Source of the DNA: Dactylonectria macrodidyma
Lineage: Eukaryota; Ascomycota; Sordariomycetes; Hypocreales; Nectriaceae
Assembly: GCA_020744425.1 (NCBI GenBank)
Contig: JAGMUV010000001.1
Span: 2,170,001 to 2,234,000 of the forward strand
Reading direction: 5' to 3'
Length of the DNA stretch: 64,000 nucleotides
This document shows positions 34,580-44,800 of this stretch, piece by piece. The notes under the pieces are model-generated. The model ran no database searches, was not told where the DNA came from, and saw only the letters and a list, made by a program, of their open reading frames with translations. A program made the position numbers and the translations under genes. How positions within the stretch are numbered: position 1 is the stretch's first letter; each line of letters starts with the position of its first letter.

Positions 34580-36330
34580 GTTTGGTGACAGGTCATGTTT
34601 ATGTGTATGAGACTCTCGGAGACGTGCCCGCCTCCGATGGGGGGCCTCAAAACAATGTTCCTGCCTTCAACGCCATTGGCCAACGGGATATGTTTTCCTG
34701 CACGACTGTCGGAGGTGGACTCGACTCCGGCGACCTCGTTGATGGCAGGCCTCAAAATACAACACTGAGTCTTGAATCATTGGTCGATGGCCACGTTTAT
34801 CTGCACGTTGACCGTCGGAGTCGGGCTCTGCTCCATGAGTTTGCTCATGGCAGGCCTCAAAATACATGCCCAAGTCGTAACTGATTGGTGAAGCACTGTG
34901 TTTGTCTGCACGCTGATTGTCGGAGTCGGGCTTGCCTCCGTCAGTTTTGTTCATGTCAGGCCTCAAAACACTCTCGGGTTCGGGCCCGATTGGTTGATGG
35001 AATTGTTTGCCTGCGGCTGGCTGTCGGAGACGGGCTCATCTCCGAGGTATTGATGGCGAGGTGTGCTTTGTGTAACCTCAACATGGTTACTTTTTGACAT
35101 GCATCTGTCTGCGCATCTACTCTAATTCGTCGGTCAGCACAAACAACTGCATCCTGACTCTCGGAGGAATCGACCGTCTCCGCGGACTCAATCGATGGAA
35201 GGCCTCAATTTCCCATCGATTGGCTGACGGGAAGTCAAGATTACCTCCTGGTTGCCGAAACACTGAGCCCACCAGGGGAATTCCTTATTTGGTCGGCCTG
35301 AACCCTTGAAAGTGCTACGTGAGCCGCCCTCCGACCGAGCGAGGCTTCGCTGACAGCAAACATGCACGCAACATCAAGTTCTCTCCGATGCTCCTCTCGG
35401 GTGCGGAGCCTGCTCCCCGAGGTTGCATCGATGGAGGGATGCAATATCTTAGCCGCCGATCGTGCCTTTTGAATCGGGATCTCCAAGAGCGGAATTCCAC
35501 TTTGTTCATTTCACCGTCAAGGTATCTATCCAGCCCTTAGACCGCCTCGATGGTACACCTCAAAGTGCAATTCATTCCGTACCAGGCCCGCATCAATCGG
35601 ATTCCTCTCCCTTATCCCCTATCTCTCAGACATTCGCCCGGCCATGATCATTTCCTGGCGGTAGGCCTCCATGTCCAGTTGGTCGAATGGCAGGCCTCCA
35701 CGTCAACTTGGTCGGGGTCGAATCCATCCGAGAAACATTACATGTCGCTTTTAATCCTGTAGGTTTCATAGGAAAACTAAAGCTTCAATATGCATGTTTG
35801 CTCTGGCGGGCCTCACAAAAATGACACGGCAGACTGTTTCTTGAATCGGAACGAGACCGTCCGACGTGCAGCAATATTGTCTCACATTTAACGGCCTCTC
35901 ACAGGCAAACATGCACGCATGCATTGCCACCTTCGGGATTCTGTCGACAGCCGGCCTCAAAGTTGAGCCGTGTTTGTCCATCAACACAGCATCCGAGACA
36001 GTTGCAACTCGCCGATGGCTGAGTCCCTCGGGGTTTACCATCCAGTAAACATGCATGCATGGCGTACGCTTTGATCTCTTCGGCTTCGGTGGGAACAACG
36101 CCTGGAAAAGAAAAGAAACAGTTTCATGCTGCGTAACGTGATAGGTGGCTTTGGAGCTGAATTTGATGAGGTCCGATGATTGCGGAGTCGAGAGCAGGCG
36201 AGAGACATGTTGTATGCACGTTGCTCAGAAGAGTTGGGTTTATCGAATCATGGATTGTCTCAGTCCCCGGGGCTCTCCGATACCTAAGCCGCAGTCCCCC
36301 GAAATGCCATTTTTGGAAGGCCTCAAAAGT
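34580..36330. repeat. Degenerate ~105 bp repeat array B with ATTGG (CCAAT) boxes
   Basis: The best four units lie at about 34580-35000. GGCCTCAAAA or close relatives start at 34643, 34748, 34853 and 34959 (spacings 105, 105 and 106), and ATTGG starts at 34675, 34779, 34884 and 34989 (104, 105 and 105). Each unit also holds a TCTGCACG-like segment and GTCGGAGxCGGGCT. Decayed units follow: ATTGG at 35219 with GGCCTCAA at 35201, then GGCCTC-type cores near 35664, 35698, 35814, 35955 and 36318. A separate motif CAAACATGCACGCA or its variant recurs at 35357, 35906 and 36046 and inverted at 35791. The unit length is a multiple of three, so peptide repeats appear in several frames, but no stable gene model results. 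Confidence 0.75.
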
Positions 36331-37537
36331 CTCATTAACATAGCCACTCGGCATCGATGTTACCGAGAGACAACAGTATGCTTCGCCATGCTTCACCTAC
36401 GTAGTAAACTACGCGTTGAACCAGATTCTACCAACCTAGTTCCAATAGTGCCATGTTATTAGTATCGCATATAAGCCTCTTGGAGTACACGTCAACTGTC
36501 TCATGCCAGTGGATGCGGCGGCGATCTCCAAGGGGTGCGAAGAAGTCTACCCTGTGTTGGCAATAAAACGTCGCCGATGGATTGAGACAGCTGCCGTACC
36601 CGGTACTTGGGCGTCGAATCTGCTCGTCTTTGTTCCACAGCGGAGTGGCATCAACACGGGGGATTACAGTGGCCATCATCCCGTGTTGTTGATCCCTTGT
36701 AGTTGCCTCTTTCTCCAGCACATCTTGCTTCTTTCTTGGGCAACTGGACTCATTGAGTCGGCTGCTGGAATGGACGACGACGACGACGACTTCACTCCCT
36801 TTGCATCATCTGCACCACCGCCTAGATCATGCCGCATCGAGGTTGAAATCACAGGCGGTGGCTGTGTTGGGGGAACACAGCATTGGCGTGCAAGCCACGC
36901 CTAAGCCTTGCCTGGTCAAAGATGCGAAAGTGTCTCTAATTGTAACTCTCTCTTCGAAGTCAAGTCTAACGTCTTGGCAAAACGCCTCACTTTCCGCTAT
37001 CCAGTGTCCTCTTTTCCCCCTTGCCTTATTACCAACCAACTTGCTCATTCCCGATGCCGAGACCCGGTGCCTAGATCCGAGAAACGGGGAACCGGCTACG
37101 AGGCGGCTCTGCTCGTACGCTGACAAGGCTCTACACTGACAAACAGCTTCCGTACAGTTATTCATCTAACTTTCAGATGCAACGTTGATCCTTCCACTTT
37201 GATTGCTAAAATCACTACCGTTCTCGCCATCTTCGTTCTCTCCCGAGCCGCTCCTCGAAAAATCACCAAGAAACATCCGTATGCGGGTAGGTACTGCTTC
37301 TTTGCGCCGCGGACGTGATGTCACATTAGCACGACCATATGAATATGACAGCCCACATTCTCAACTGTTTTAAGGCTCAGACACGCATCACGCCCTCGCC
37401 AGCCCGCCACTCCTTGGGCGCCTACGACCGAACTCGAGCGACGACAAGCCGCACGCTTAGCGCACAAGTTGCTTTTTCAGAGGGGGCAGCCTGCTAATAC
37501 AGCGCTGGATGCTTGGTCTAATCGGCCCAACCCCTTG

Positions 37538-37560
37538 GCGCCCAGTTACTAACTGGGCGC
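37538..37560. repeat. Perfect palindrome, 11-bp arms, 1-nt centre
   Basis: The arms are GCGCCCAGTTA and its exact complement around a single C at 37549. Related segments, GGTCTAATCGGCC at ~37515 and TGTCTAATCAGCC at ~37595, flank it as an imperfect direct repeat. It lies in non-coding DNA. It is too tight a hairpin for a structured RNA but could be a dimeric protein-binding site or the scar of an element. Confidence 0.7.
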
Positions 37561-38769
37561 AGTTTCGGCTTGGAGGAGCATTACTGTGACTTGTCTAATC
37601 AGCCTCTACTCGAATTAGTTTGGACCAAGGTGGCCCAGTCCCCACAGGAATGCTCTGGACATCCGTGCCGCGTTTTAGTCAAAGAACGAGAAGAGCTTTC
37701 AGACGGTGTGATGATGGCAAGAGGCATCCAGCCGTCTTGACTATACTCGAGTCACAAGTACCGTCCAAGCCTTATGGCGTCTGAGCGTATTGGCATGGAT
37801 AGGTGGGTAAGTGGAGGTATTGGACGAGGTCCTGATACGGTTGGACTTGGGTGTCCGGCTTTGGAGATTAGGCTCATCGAGAATTTCCCAGAGACAGAGA
37901 CTTGGTGGTTGTCGGTCCAAGGCAGTCCCTAGTATTTCAGCATTAACCTGTCGAGAGAATCTGTCACGGTTCATTGTCCACCATGGATATGTACCTCAGG
38001 TGAAGCACTGTCAATGATTGGCAATTTTTCTTCTTTCCCGATTTTGAGGGACTCGGTGAGGAAACATGACTTGTAACAAACTGCTACACCGCCCCTTCTT
38101 TGCTTTTGTAGAATGGCGCGCCATCACGCATATGCTTCATCCAGCCAACTGCAGCCCTAAGTTGACCGACTCTCTCGCCCTGCGTCTTACCGCCCCAGAG
38201 TCTAGACAGCTCGATGGTTCCTACCAATAGGTAATTGGCTCGCCCAAGATGCGTACAAGGTTAAACAGTCGAGCGTGCAGCGCCCCAAGAAGCTGAACGC
38301 CTGAATTGTGCATATGCATGTCAGCCCAGGACCAATAACTGAACCCCCAAGCTTTGATCTACACATTAGGGTGGATGTGCAGCAATTGAGGGTGGTTGTG
38401 TATGAGACATGAGTTGAAAGGACCAACTAAGTAGTTAGAAGTGAGGCAAATCCGTGGAGAAGGCTTTGGATTAAGGCAAGGGATGAGATACATCGAGTCC
38501 AAGTCACCGCTGGCTTGAGCTGGCGTGAGTCGACGCCCTGGAGTTTTCTCCTTGGCACCCGAAACTATTAGATCGTGGCTTGCGGATCGCCTCCATCGCA
38601 GGCCGCTTCATCTCCACTCGATGCACGCCCGACACGCTGGTTCAGATGAACTGGACTGATGGTTGGCAGCAAGATCGATCAAACCCTAGATCTCTGGAAC
38701 CGTGTGGGGCATTGAGACTGAAAACCGACTTCCAGCCAGGCGTAGGATGATATCACCATGTCAAGATAA

Positions 38770-39128
38770 CTTGTCGCCAGTTCCCCTCACTGATTCTTAT
38801 TGTCTGTCAATTCTTGTCGCTTATCGGTTCGTCTAAAAGGCCAGCTACTCTCGTAGGTTTGTCCCGCCCATCAATTATTCTGGCTCGTTAGATCGTCTCG
38901 CTCACCAGTCGTCTGTCAGTTCTTCTCGCTTTCAGGAGTTTCAAGTGTTCCGGCTTGCCAGTCTTCAATTTTCTCTGTCTACTCTGTTCATCTTCCGATT
39001 GCTACCACAGGTACGTCCCCCCATCGACTAGTTCCATCTGTGAGTTCTTCTCACTCACCAGTTGCTCTAGTCCGCCAGTCATCTACCAACCAGCTCGACC
39101 CAGTTCTTTCTCGCTCATCAGCTTGCTA
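38770..39128. promoter_or_regulatory. Pyrimidine-rich leader with repeated AGTTCTTCTCxCT motifs
   Basis: Related segments recur before the start codon: CAATTCTTGTCGCTTATC near 38809, CAGTTCTTCTCGCTTTCAG near 38917, GAGTTCTTCTCACTCACCAG near 39042, and CAGTTCTTTCTCGCTCATCAG near 39101. Partial copies are CGCTCACCAGTC at ~38899 and GCCAGTTCCCCTCAC at ~38776. Spacing is ~60-125 bp. This is the promoter or 5' leader of the gene at 39135, and the repeats may be duplicated regulatory or transcript-leader elements. Confidence 0.55.
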
Positions 39129-39134
39129 TTCACC

Positions 39135-41027
39135 ATGATGAACGCTGCGCCGTACTCTGCCACTTCGTACTTGGTCTCTCCGTACTCGTCCACGAGGGAA
39201 GACCTTCCAACGATGTCCGGTTATATGAACTCCGGCTTCCCAGACGCTTCGGGCACGGTGGTGCCGCGATTCCCGTCCGACCCGGCCATGTGCTACCCGA
39301 CTGAGGCAGTATTTCCGACTCAGGCAGTGTTTCCGACTCAGGCGATACTTCCAGCTCAGGCGATGCGTCGAGCTGAGCCAATGTTTCCGACCGATACGTT
39401 GTTAAACTTAGTCGACCTGTCGTTTCCAAATCAGGGGCTCTTTCTTCCAGAGCCGGATTGGCTACCCCACGAAACCCCCACGAGCCCAGTTGAGAGCGTC
39501 TGCAGCTCAGTCGACTGGCCTCCCATTGACACTGAGCCTATGGCGAATCGAGGCCAGAAGCGACCGCTGACCTCAGCTCTGCGTCCCAAAAACAACCCGA
39601 AATATCAGCCCCGGCCACGGAAGCGAGTGCGGTTCGACTTTCCGATGGTAGCGATAAACGTCTTCGATTCAAGCACTTACTGCAGCGAACCCCCGCTACC
39701 ACCCGTGCCTGTGCAGGAAGACGAAGATTCAGATGATGACACAGGTCACGATTTAGATTCAGATGACTACGAAGAACCTACAGAAGAATGCATTAGCGTG
39801 GCTTCGGGCTTCTTTCAGACATCAAACATACCCGCAACGCAAAGCCTTGTCCAGACTCAGGAGCAAAAGATATCCTGGTATGTAGACCCGCGATACGAAT
39901 GGATTCTGGCGGCAAAGGACGTATTCATGAAGACATGCTTGGATGGAATCTCAGAAGAGAGCGCGGATCTCCTTCAACACCTCCGACGCGATCGTGTTGC
40001 CTTATCCAGCGGTAGGGCCTACCACGAGATAATAATGAAAGAGGCAAAGGGCGTCTGTTGGGCAGCATATAAAGGCAAGAAGCAGGCTGTAGTTGTTCGG
40101 AGTCAAGAGAAGCCTCTGATCCTTCTTCCTTCGCTCAAGAAACTGGCCGCCGAGAAGAAGGAACTGCTAGCTCTGATCGAGAGCGCCAACGAGCCATGGA
40201 CCAGCTGCATCCCCCTGGCCGGCGCATTCCCCCAGCCCGCCTATGCCGTGGGATTCAGACGAGAAGCTTTCTCGACTTCCGAGTTGGCCAGGCTCTCGGC
40301 CCTCTTCGGCGACCCCGTCACAGGTCAACCGTCCATCGTCCTCGCCACGCACGGCATGTACTTCTCGTTCCTCACCTGCGAGGCCAGGACTGCCGATCCA
40401 TGGCTGAACATGGCCGACCGCCAAAACGCCCACAGTGCCGCCATTAGTGTAGGTGGCGTCGTCGAGCTCTTTCGCGCTGCAGGCCTGGCTCACGAAATCA
40501 ACCGCGAGATCCTTGCCTTCTCCGTCTCGCATGATCAAAAGGTTATGAGGATCTACGGTCATTATCCCGTCATCTCGGGCGACAGAACGGCCTACTACCG
40601 CTATCCCATCAACTCATTCTCCGTTGCGCCGGAGAATGGCATGAACACGTGGAGCGCGTATAAATTCTTTATCAACGTGTACGACACGTGGACGATGGAT
40701 CACCTTGCGAAGCTCCGCTGGGCCATTAATCAGTTGCCGCTTCCTCCTAATCCCGATGCCGCTATTGCTGATGCGTATCACAATGCTGCCCCTCAGGCTG
40801 TTGTCTCTCGGGGTTTTGCCTCTCATTCTGCTGTATCTCAGTCTGTTGTCTCTCAGAATGTTTCTCATGCTGCTGCCTCTCATGCTGCTCTCCCTCAGCC
40901 AGTTGTCGGGCCAGTACGACCACCAATCTCTCAGGACTCGCGTGCCCGATTCGACTTCTGCTTCTCAGGGCTGACTGGTAGACTACAAGGGCTTCAAGGG
41001 TTCCAGAGGTTGGAAGAGTTGCAGTAA
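39135..41027 (+). CDS. DUF7924-like fungal protein, 630 aa, with repeats at both ends
   Basis: A single exon. The open frame extends 60 codons upstream, but the first real ATG is the M-M-N-A-A-P start at 39135. The N-terminal ~160 residues include a 24-base nucleotide repeat (39300-39390) encoding T-Q-A-V-F-P-type units. A basic cluster K-R-P-L-T-S..R-P-R-K-R-V-R-F looks like a nuclear targeting signal, followed by an acidic stretch. The C-terminal half has F-S-V-S-H-D-Q-K-V-M-R-I-Y-G-H-Y-P-V-I, then Y-Y-R-Y-P-I and W-T-M-D-H-L-A-K-L, a pattern I associate with DUF7924, a fungal family of unknown function often found in accessory regions. The tail has S-H-A-A / V-S-Q-x-V repeats (40790-40910). 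It converges with the next gene. The domain name is from memory of the family pattern. Confidence 0.7.
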   Translation: MMNAAPYSATSYLVSPYSSTREDLPTMSGYMNSGFPDASGTVVPRFPSDPAMCYPTEAVFPTQAVFPTQAILPAQAMRRAEPMFPTDTLLNLVDLSFPNQGLFLPEPDWLPHETPTSPVESVCSSVDWPPIDTEPMANRGQKRPLTSALRPKNNPKYQPRPRKRVRFDFPMVAINVFDSSTYCSEPPLPPVPVQEDEDSDDDTGHDLDSDDYEEPTEECISVASGFFQTSNIPATQSLVQTQEQKISWYVDPRYEWILAAKDVFMKTCLDGISEESADLLQHLRRDRVALSSGRAYHEIIMKEAKGVCWAAYKGKKQAVVVRSQEKPLILLPSLKKLAAEKKELLALIESANEPWTSCIPLAGAFPQPAYAVGFRREAFSTSELARLSALFGDPVTGQPSIVLATHGMYFSFLTCEARTADPWLNMADRQNAHSAAISVGGVVELFRAAGLAHEINREILAFSVSHDQKVMRIYGHYPVISGDRTAYYRYPINSFSVAPENGMNTWSAYKFFINVYDTWTMDHLAKLRWAINQLPLPPNPDAAIADAYHNAAPQAVVSRGFASHSAVSQSVVSQNVSHAAASHAALPQPVVGPVRPPISQDSRARFDFCFSGLTGRLQGLQGFQRLEELQ

Positions 41028-41856
41028 GCTTCAGATTTGTTCGTAGTCAGTCTGTTCATTCTCAAAGTTTCAACATACATCTGCAAAAAGGTTGGTGTGC
41101 AGACACACGTGGGCTTCAAAGTGCGATGGGTATAAATCTTCGGTTTCGTCATGGTTGGTTAGTGGTTTTGTGCTTCTCATTTTGTACCACTCGTTACATT
41201 CATTCTCTCCCTTGCCTGCCATTCTTAGTCGTTGGCAACCCCTATGTACTCTATGGACTACATCTCTTGATATCTAGTGGCATTCCTCAAATCATTCACG
41301 GTTCGTGCTTTGTCTTGAATCTTTGAACTTTATTTCCCTTGCTTAAATTTTGACAAAATAGTATAACTTCGAGTGGTATCCTCATGGCGCCAACTTGACC
41401 TCTGCTCCCAATCCTTTTACATTCAAGCCCAACACCTCTTCCGTTCCACCTCAATGTGCTATGCCTGTCCATTCTTCTTCCAAATAGGTACGTCCTTCGC
41501 TATCAGCCGACGCCAGTACTATGAATCAAAGTCCTGCTCGTTCGCTTTTGCCGTCGGGGTTCTGTGCGCCTGATACGAGGTTCCAAATTGCCCTTAAACC
41601 ACCCAAAAAAGAGACAGAAGCCAAAATGACAAATCCTCCCTAAAGTAAAACAAAAGAAGAAGACACTATTAATGGGCCGCCCTAGAAATGTACAGGGCTG
41701 ATCGACCTCTCATTTCACATTCCGTGTTGTGTCGAAATGGGGTGACGCAACTCAAAGACTGCGCGGATATTGTTGTCGTGTATCTCGTTGTGCCCAGGTA
41801 TGGCCATAGTATATGGAAATTAAGCCAGAAAAAGGAAGGAAGTTGAGAATAGAAAT
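41028..41856. other. Convergent 3' intergenic region
   Basis: This 829 bp stretch lies between the stop codons of two convergent genes and presumably contains both 3' untranslated regions. It is AT-richer than its flanks. I see no gene. Confidence 0.55.
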
Positions 41857-44800
41857 TTAAATCATGCCCCCCGGCAACCCATTCCCAGTCATGCTCGAGG
41901 GTAGAGGAGGGGGAGCCATTGGGTGTGGAGGGCTGTTGCGAAGAGATCGTGCTCGAGAGTTCATCCCGTTGGCCTCACTAGTCGCCTTTCGAAGCCGTTG
42001 TCGATAAGTTGCGGGACCTTCGTCGTCACTAGGCGCAAACTGCGCCCAATTGCCGCGGCCTTCTTCTCCGATCCCAGGACCCATAGCCATACGGCCACCG
42101 TTGCTTGGACCATCATCGGACCTGCGCACATAGTCTGCCATAATGTTGGTCTTTCGACGGGGGTTGATAGGGGGCAGAGGCGGTGCAACGATGTTGCCAT
42201 TATGGGGTCCCTGTGCGCCGCGAGGTCCGTCTCGCTGAGCCACGAGGTCGTGTGGAGCTGGCGAAACCATGGGAGGATCAGAGGCATCCCTGCTTCGCAT
42301 CACACGCCTTGTTGACAAGTCCTGTTCCGCCTTTCCCTGTGCATGGTGCGGACGTGGAGATTTCGGGCCCGGGCCGAAAGGCGGCTGGCCTCCATTCAAC
42401 GGAGAAATTGGAGACGGTTGACCGTGATCGTAACCATATGAGGGTTGGGGGGCGAGGTTTGGCGACGGCTCACCCAAGCGGTTGAAACGCCCGGGAGATG
42501 CATTGCCGTTGGAGTATGGAGGGCCAGGCAAATGGGGCGATCGCATCATCTGTCCTTGTCGGGGTATTCCGTTAGATCCAGAAGGCGAACCCAGTGGTGC
42601 GTGATAGTCCTCACGTGGGACTGAGCCATTACGAAGACGTGCAGGCCGGCTGCCAGATCGTCCGCCACTGCTGGTTTCAGAACCACTCCTATCACGCTCA
42701 GATGGAGCTCGAGAACCAGACCGGGACCCGCTGCCATTGCGAGCTTCCTCGCTCGGCATTCGGTTGTATGTGACTGGAGGTGGTCTTCGTTCCTGGGACT
42801 GCTGTCGTGAACCAGGCCCTCGCATGCTCGGGGCTCGGTCTCGTGATTGAGGAGGATTCTGCGGTGGGTTCTGTGGTGCTTGTTGCGGTGCCTGCTGTGA
42901 TAGTTGTGGTACTTGCTGCGGTGCGCCTTGAGGTGACTGATAGCGAGCCTGAGTTTCCAACTCCTTCATCCTTTGGAGCTCTCGACGGGCCTGCCGGAAT
43001 GCCTTGAGACCTGCGTGAACATTTTCCCTGTCGATTGATGGACGTTCCTCGTCCCCAGTTGGCTCGTTCCTCTCTGATTGCTCTTTCCTGGCCTGCTCTT
43101 CGTTGGCTTCAAGCGAGCTCGGCAGTGGGGCGGATGGAATTGGAGAGGATGCACCTAGTCCTAGCAACTTCTTGGCCTTCGTCTGGCTCGGGTTCTCGCG
43201 GTCACCTCGTGCCCTATCAACCAAGGAGCCTCGGCTAGGCTTGGACTTGAGAATTCCGAGGGCATTCGGCCGAGGTGGAGGAGGAAGTTCCGATACTGGT
43301 GGAGGGGTTGGAACCAAGCTACCGCTATCAGATTCAACGTAGGAGGTCAGCCTCTCGCGAACCCTTCGTGCACCGTCCGCGAGATGTCGAGCAAAGTCAT
43401 CCGTCTCCTCCTTGTCCTGGTCCGGATCAATTTTGGAGTCGTGAGCAGAAGGTGCAACCTCATGTCCACGTTCAGGTGCGTCCATCGGGGACTTATTACT
43501 CGTTGGGCTGGGTAAATCATTGTCCATTGACATTTCGAAACCCCGCTCGATGGAATCCCATGGATTAGACTTGGATGTTGTCGAGTGGAAACTCTGCACG
43601 TCATTGCGCTCGGGGGGGAACCGCGAAGCGAGATCGGTTTCATTTGGTGCATTTCCGTAGATGGATGAAGCATTGCTGTCCTGTCGCAAATGGGCCCGAA
43701 CCATTCCACTCAAACCCCCTGATGCTGGCCCTAAGGTTGGCGAATCCTCGGGAGACTCACTTTTGTCACGCGACTTATCCTCGAGAATCAAGGGTGTGGG
43801 CAGTGCGGATGATCGGAAGGCAGGGTGCTCGTGGTCGGCAGGTCGCTCTACGGTGACTTGGGGTGGCGCTTGTAACACATCAGAACGGGGGTAGCTGGCT
43901 CGGGTGGGCTGGTCCTCGTCATCATCATCATCAAAGAATGTTGAGGTTTGAGGTTCCTCCTGGACCGCAGGCTTGGCTTTAAATGTGGCAGAGTCATGCT
44001 TCTCGAAAGGCCCTCGATGGGTTGATGATGATCGAGATCTGGTGGTAGGGACTGACGCGTTCGATTCTGCTCGAACAAGATTGCTGGGAGTCTCTCGACC
44101 TCCTTGGAGTTGGATTTGGCGTTGGGCGTATCTCGATTCATCGTAGTGCGACACCTTGCTCGGCCCGCTGGCAGCTGCGGGCTTGTTCCTGTCCGAAAAC
44201 TGGAACGACAGCGATTGAGTTTCACCAGTCTCACTGATAGGTGGGCTGAGGGGTGGCGTAGCACCAAAAGGAGCCCGCTCCTCAAACGGAGGGAACTTAT
44301 TTTGAGTATCCATAGGAGAGGAGCCCGTGGTAGGGGGGCTAAAAGATCGTAGATTCGGGGCACTGGCCTTGTTGAGAATGGACCGCTGGCTAGCAAACCG
44401 ATCACTAAAGGTTGCGCTCGATGGTGACGGGACGGTTGGAGTCAGATCCGGCGTTCTGGTTCCAAAATTTCGTTGTCTCGAGAGGGTGTCAATTCTCGAG
44501 AGGGCTGATGTTTGTTGGTTATGAAGATCCTGCGTTAGGCCTTGTTCATACAGCCTACGCGTCCGGGTAACACTCCGCTCCACAGGTGGTGTTGGGTTTG
44601 CCGCAGCCGTGGCGGATTGCCATTCCTTGACGGATGGAGTCGGCTGTGAGGATGTTGTGGAGGTTGCGGCCGTAGAGTAACGAGCAGCCGATGGAACTGA
44701 CGAGGTTGTCGAGCTCGTCTCTCGTCGTCGGTGATATTCAGATTGAGGGGGGGAATCCGGACGGGGAGCCTCGGGTTCCATGGAATCACTAGGACCTAGG

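Larger units (their letters stand above)
36331..39134. other. 2.8 kb without recognised gene upstream of the DUF7924-like gene
   Basis: It contains a GAC-repeat stretch near 36775-36790, a perfect 11-bp-arm palindrome at 37538-37560, and a pyrimidine-rich leader with repeated AGTTCTTCTC-type motifs from about 38770 to 39130. No other open frame is convincing. Confidence 0.5.

Noticed and set aside
34582..34966. Repeated peptides in both strands over array B (for example G-R-P-Q-N-T units)
   Set aside because: They arise because the 105 bp unit is a multiple of three; several frames give repeats, none has a start, splice pattern or extent consistent with a gene.
31440..36330. Possibility that the arrays are a CRISPR or telomeric repeat
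   Set aside because: Units are diverged, ~60-160 bp long and not short repeat-spacer; no TTAGGG-type sequence is present and the genome is fungal.
38955..39134. In-frame 60-codon upstream extension of the DUF7924-like gene
   Set aside because: It starts with TTG, has no ATG, is pyrimidine-driven in composition and overlaps the repeated leader motifs.
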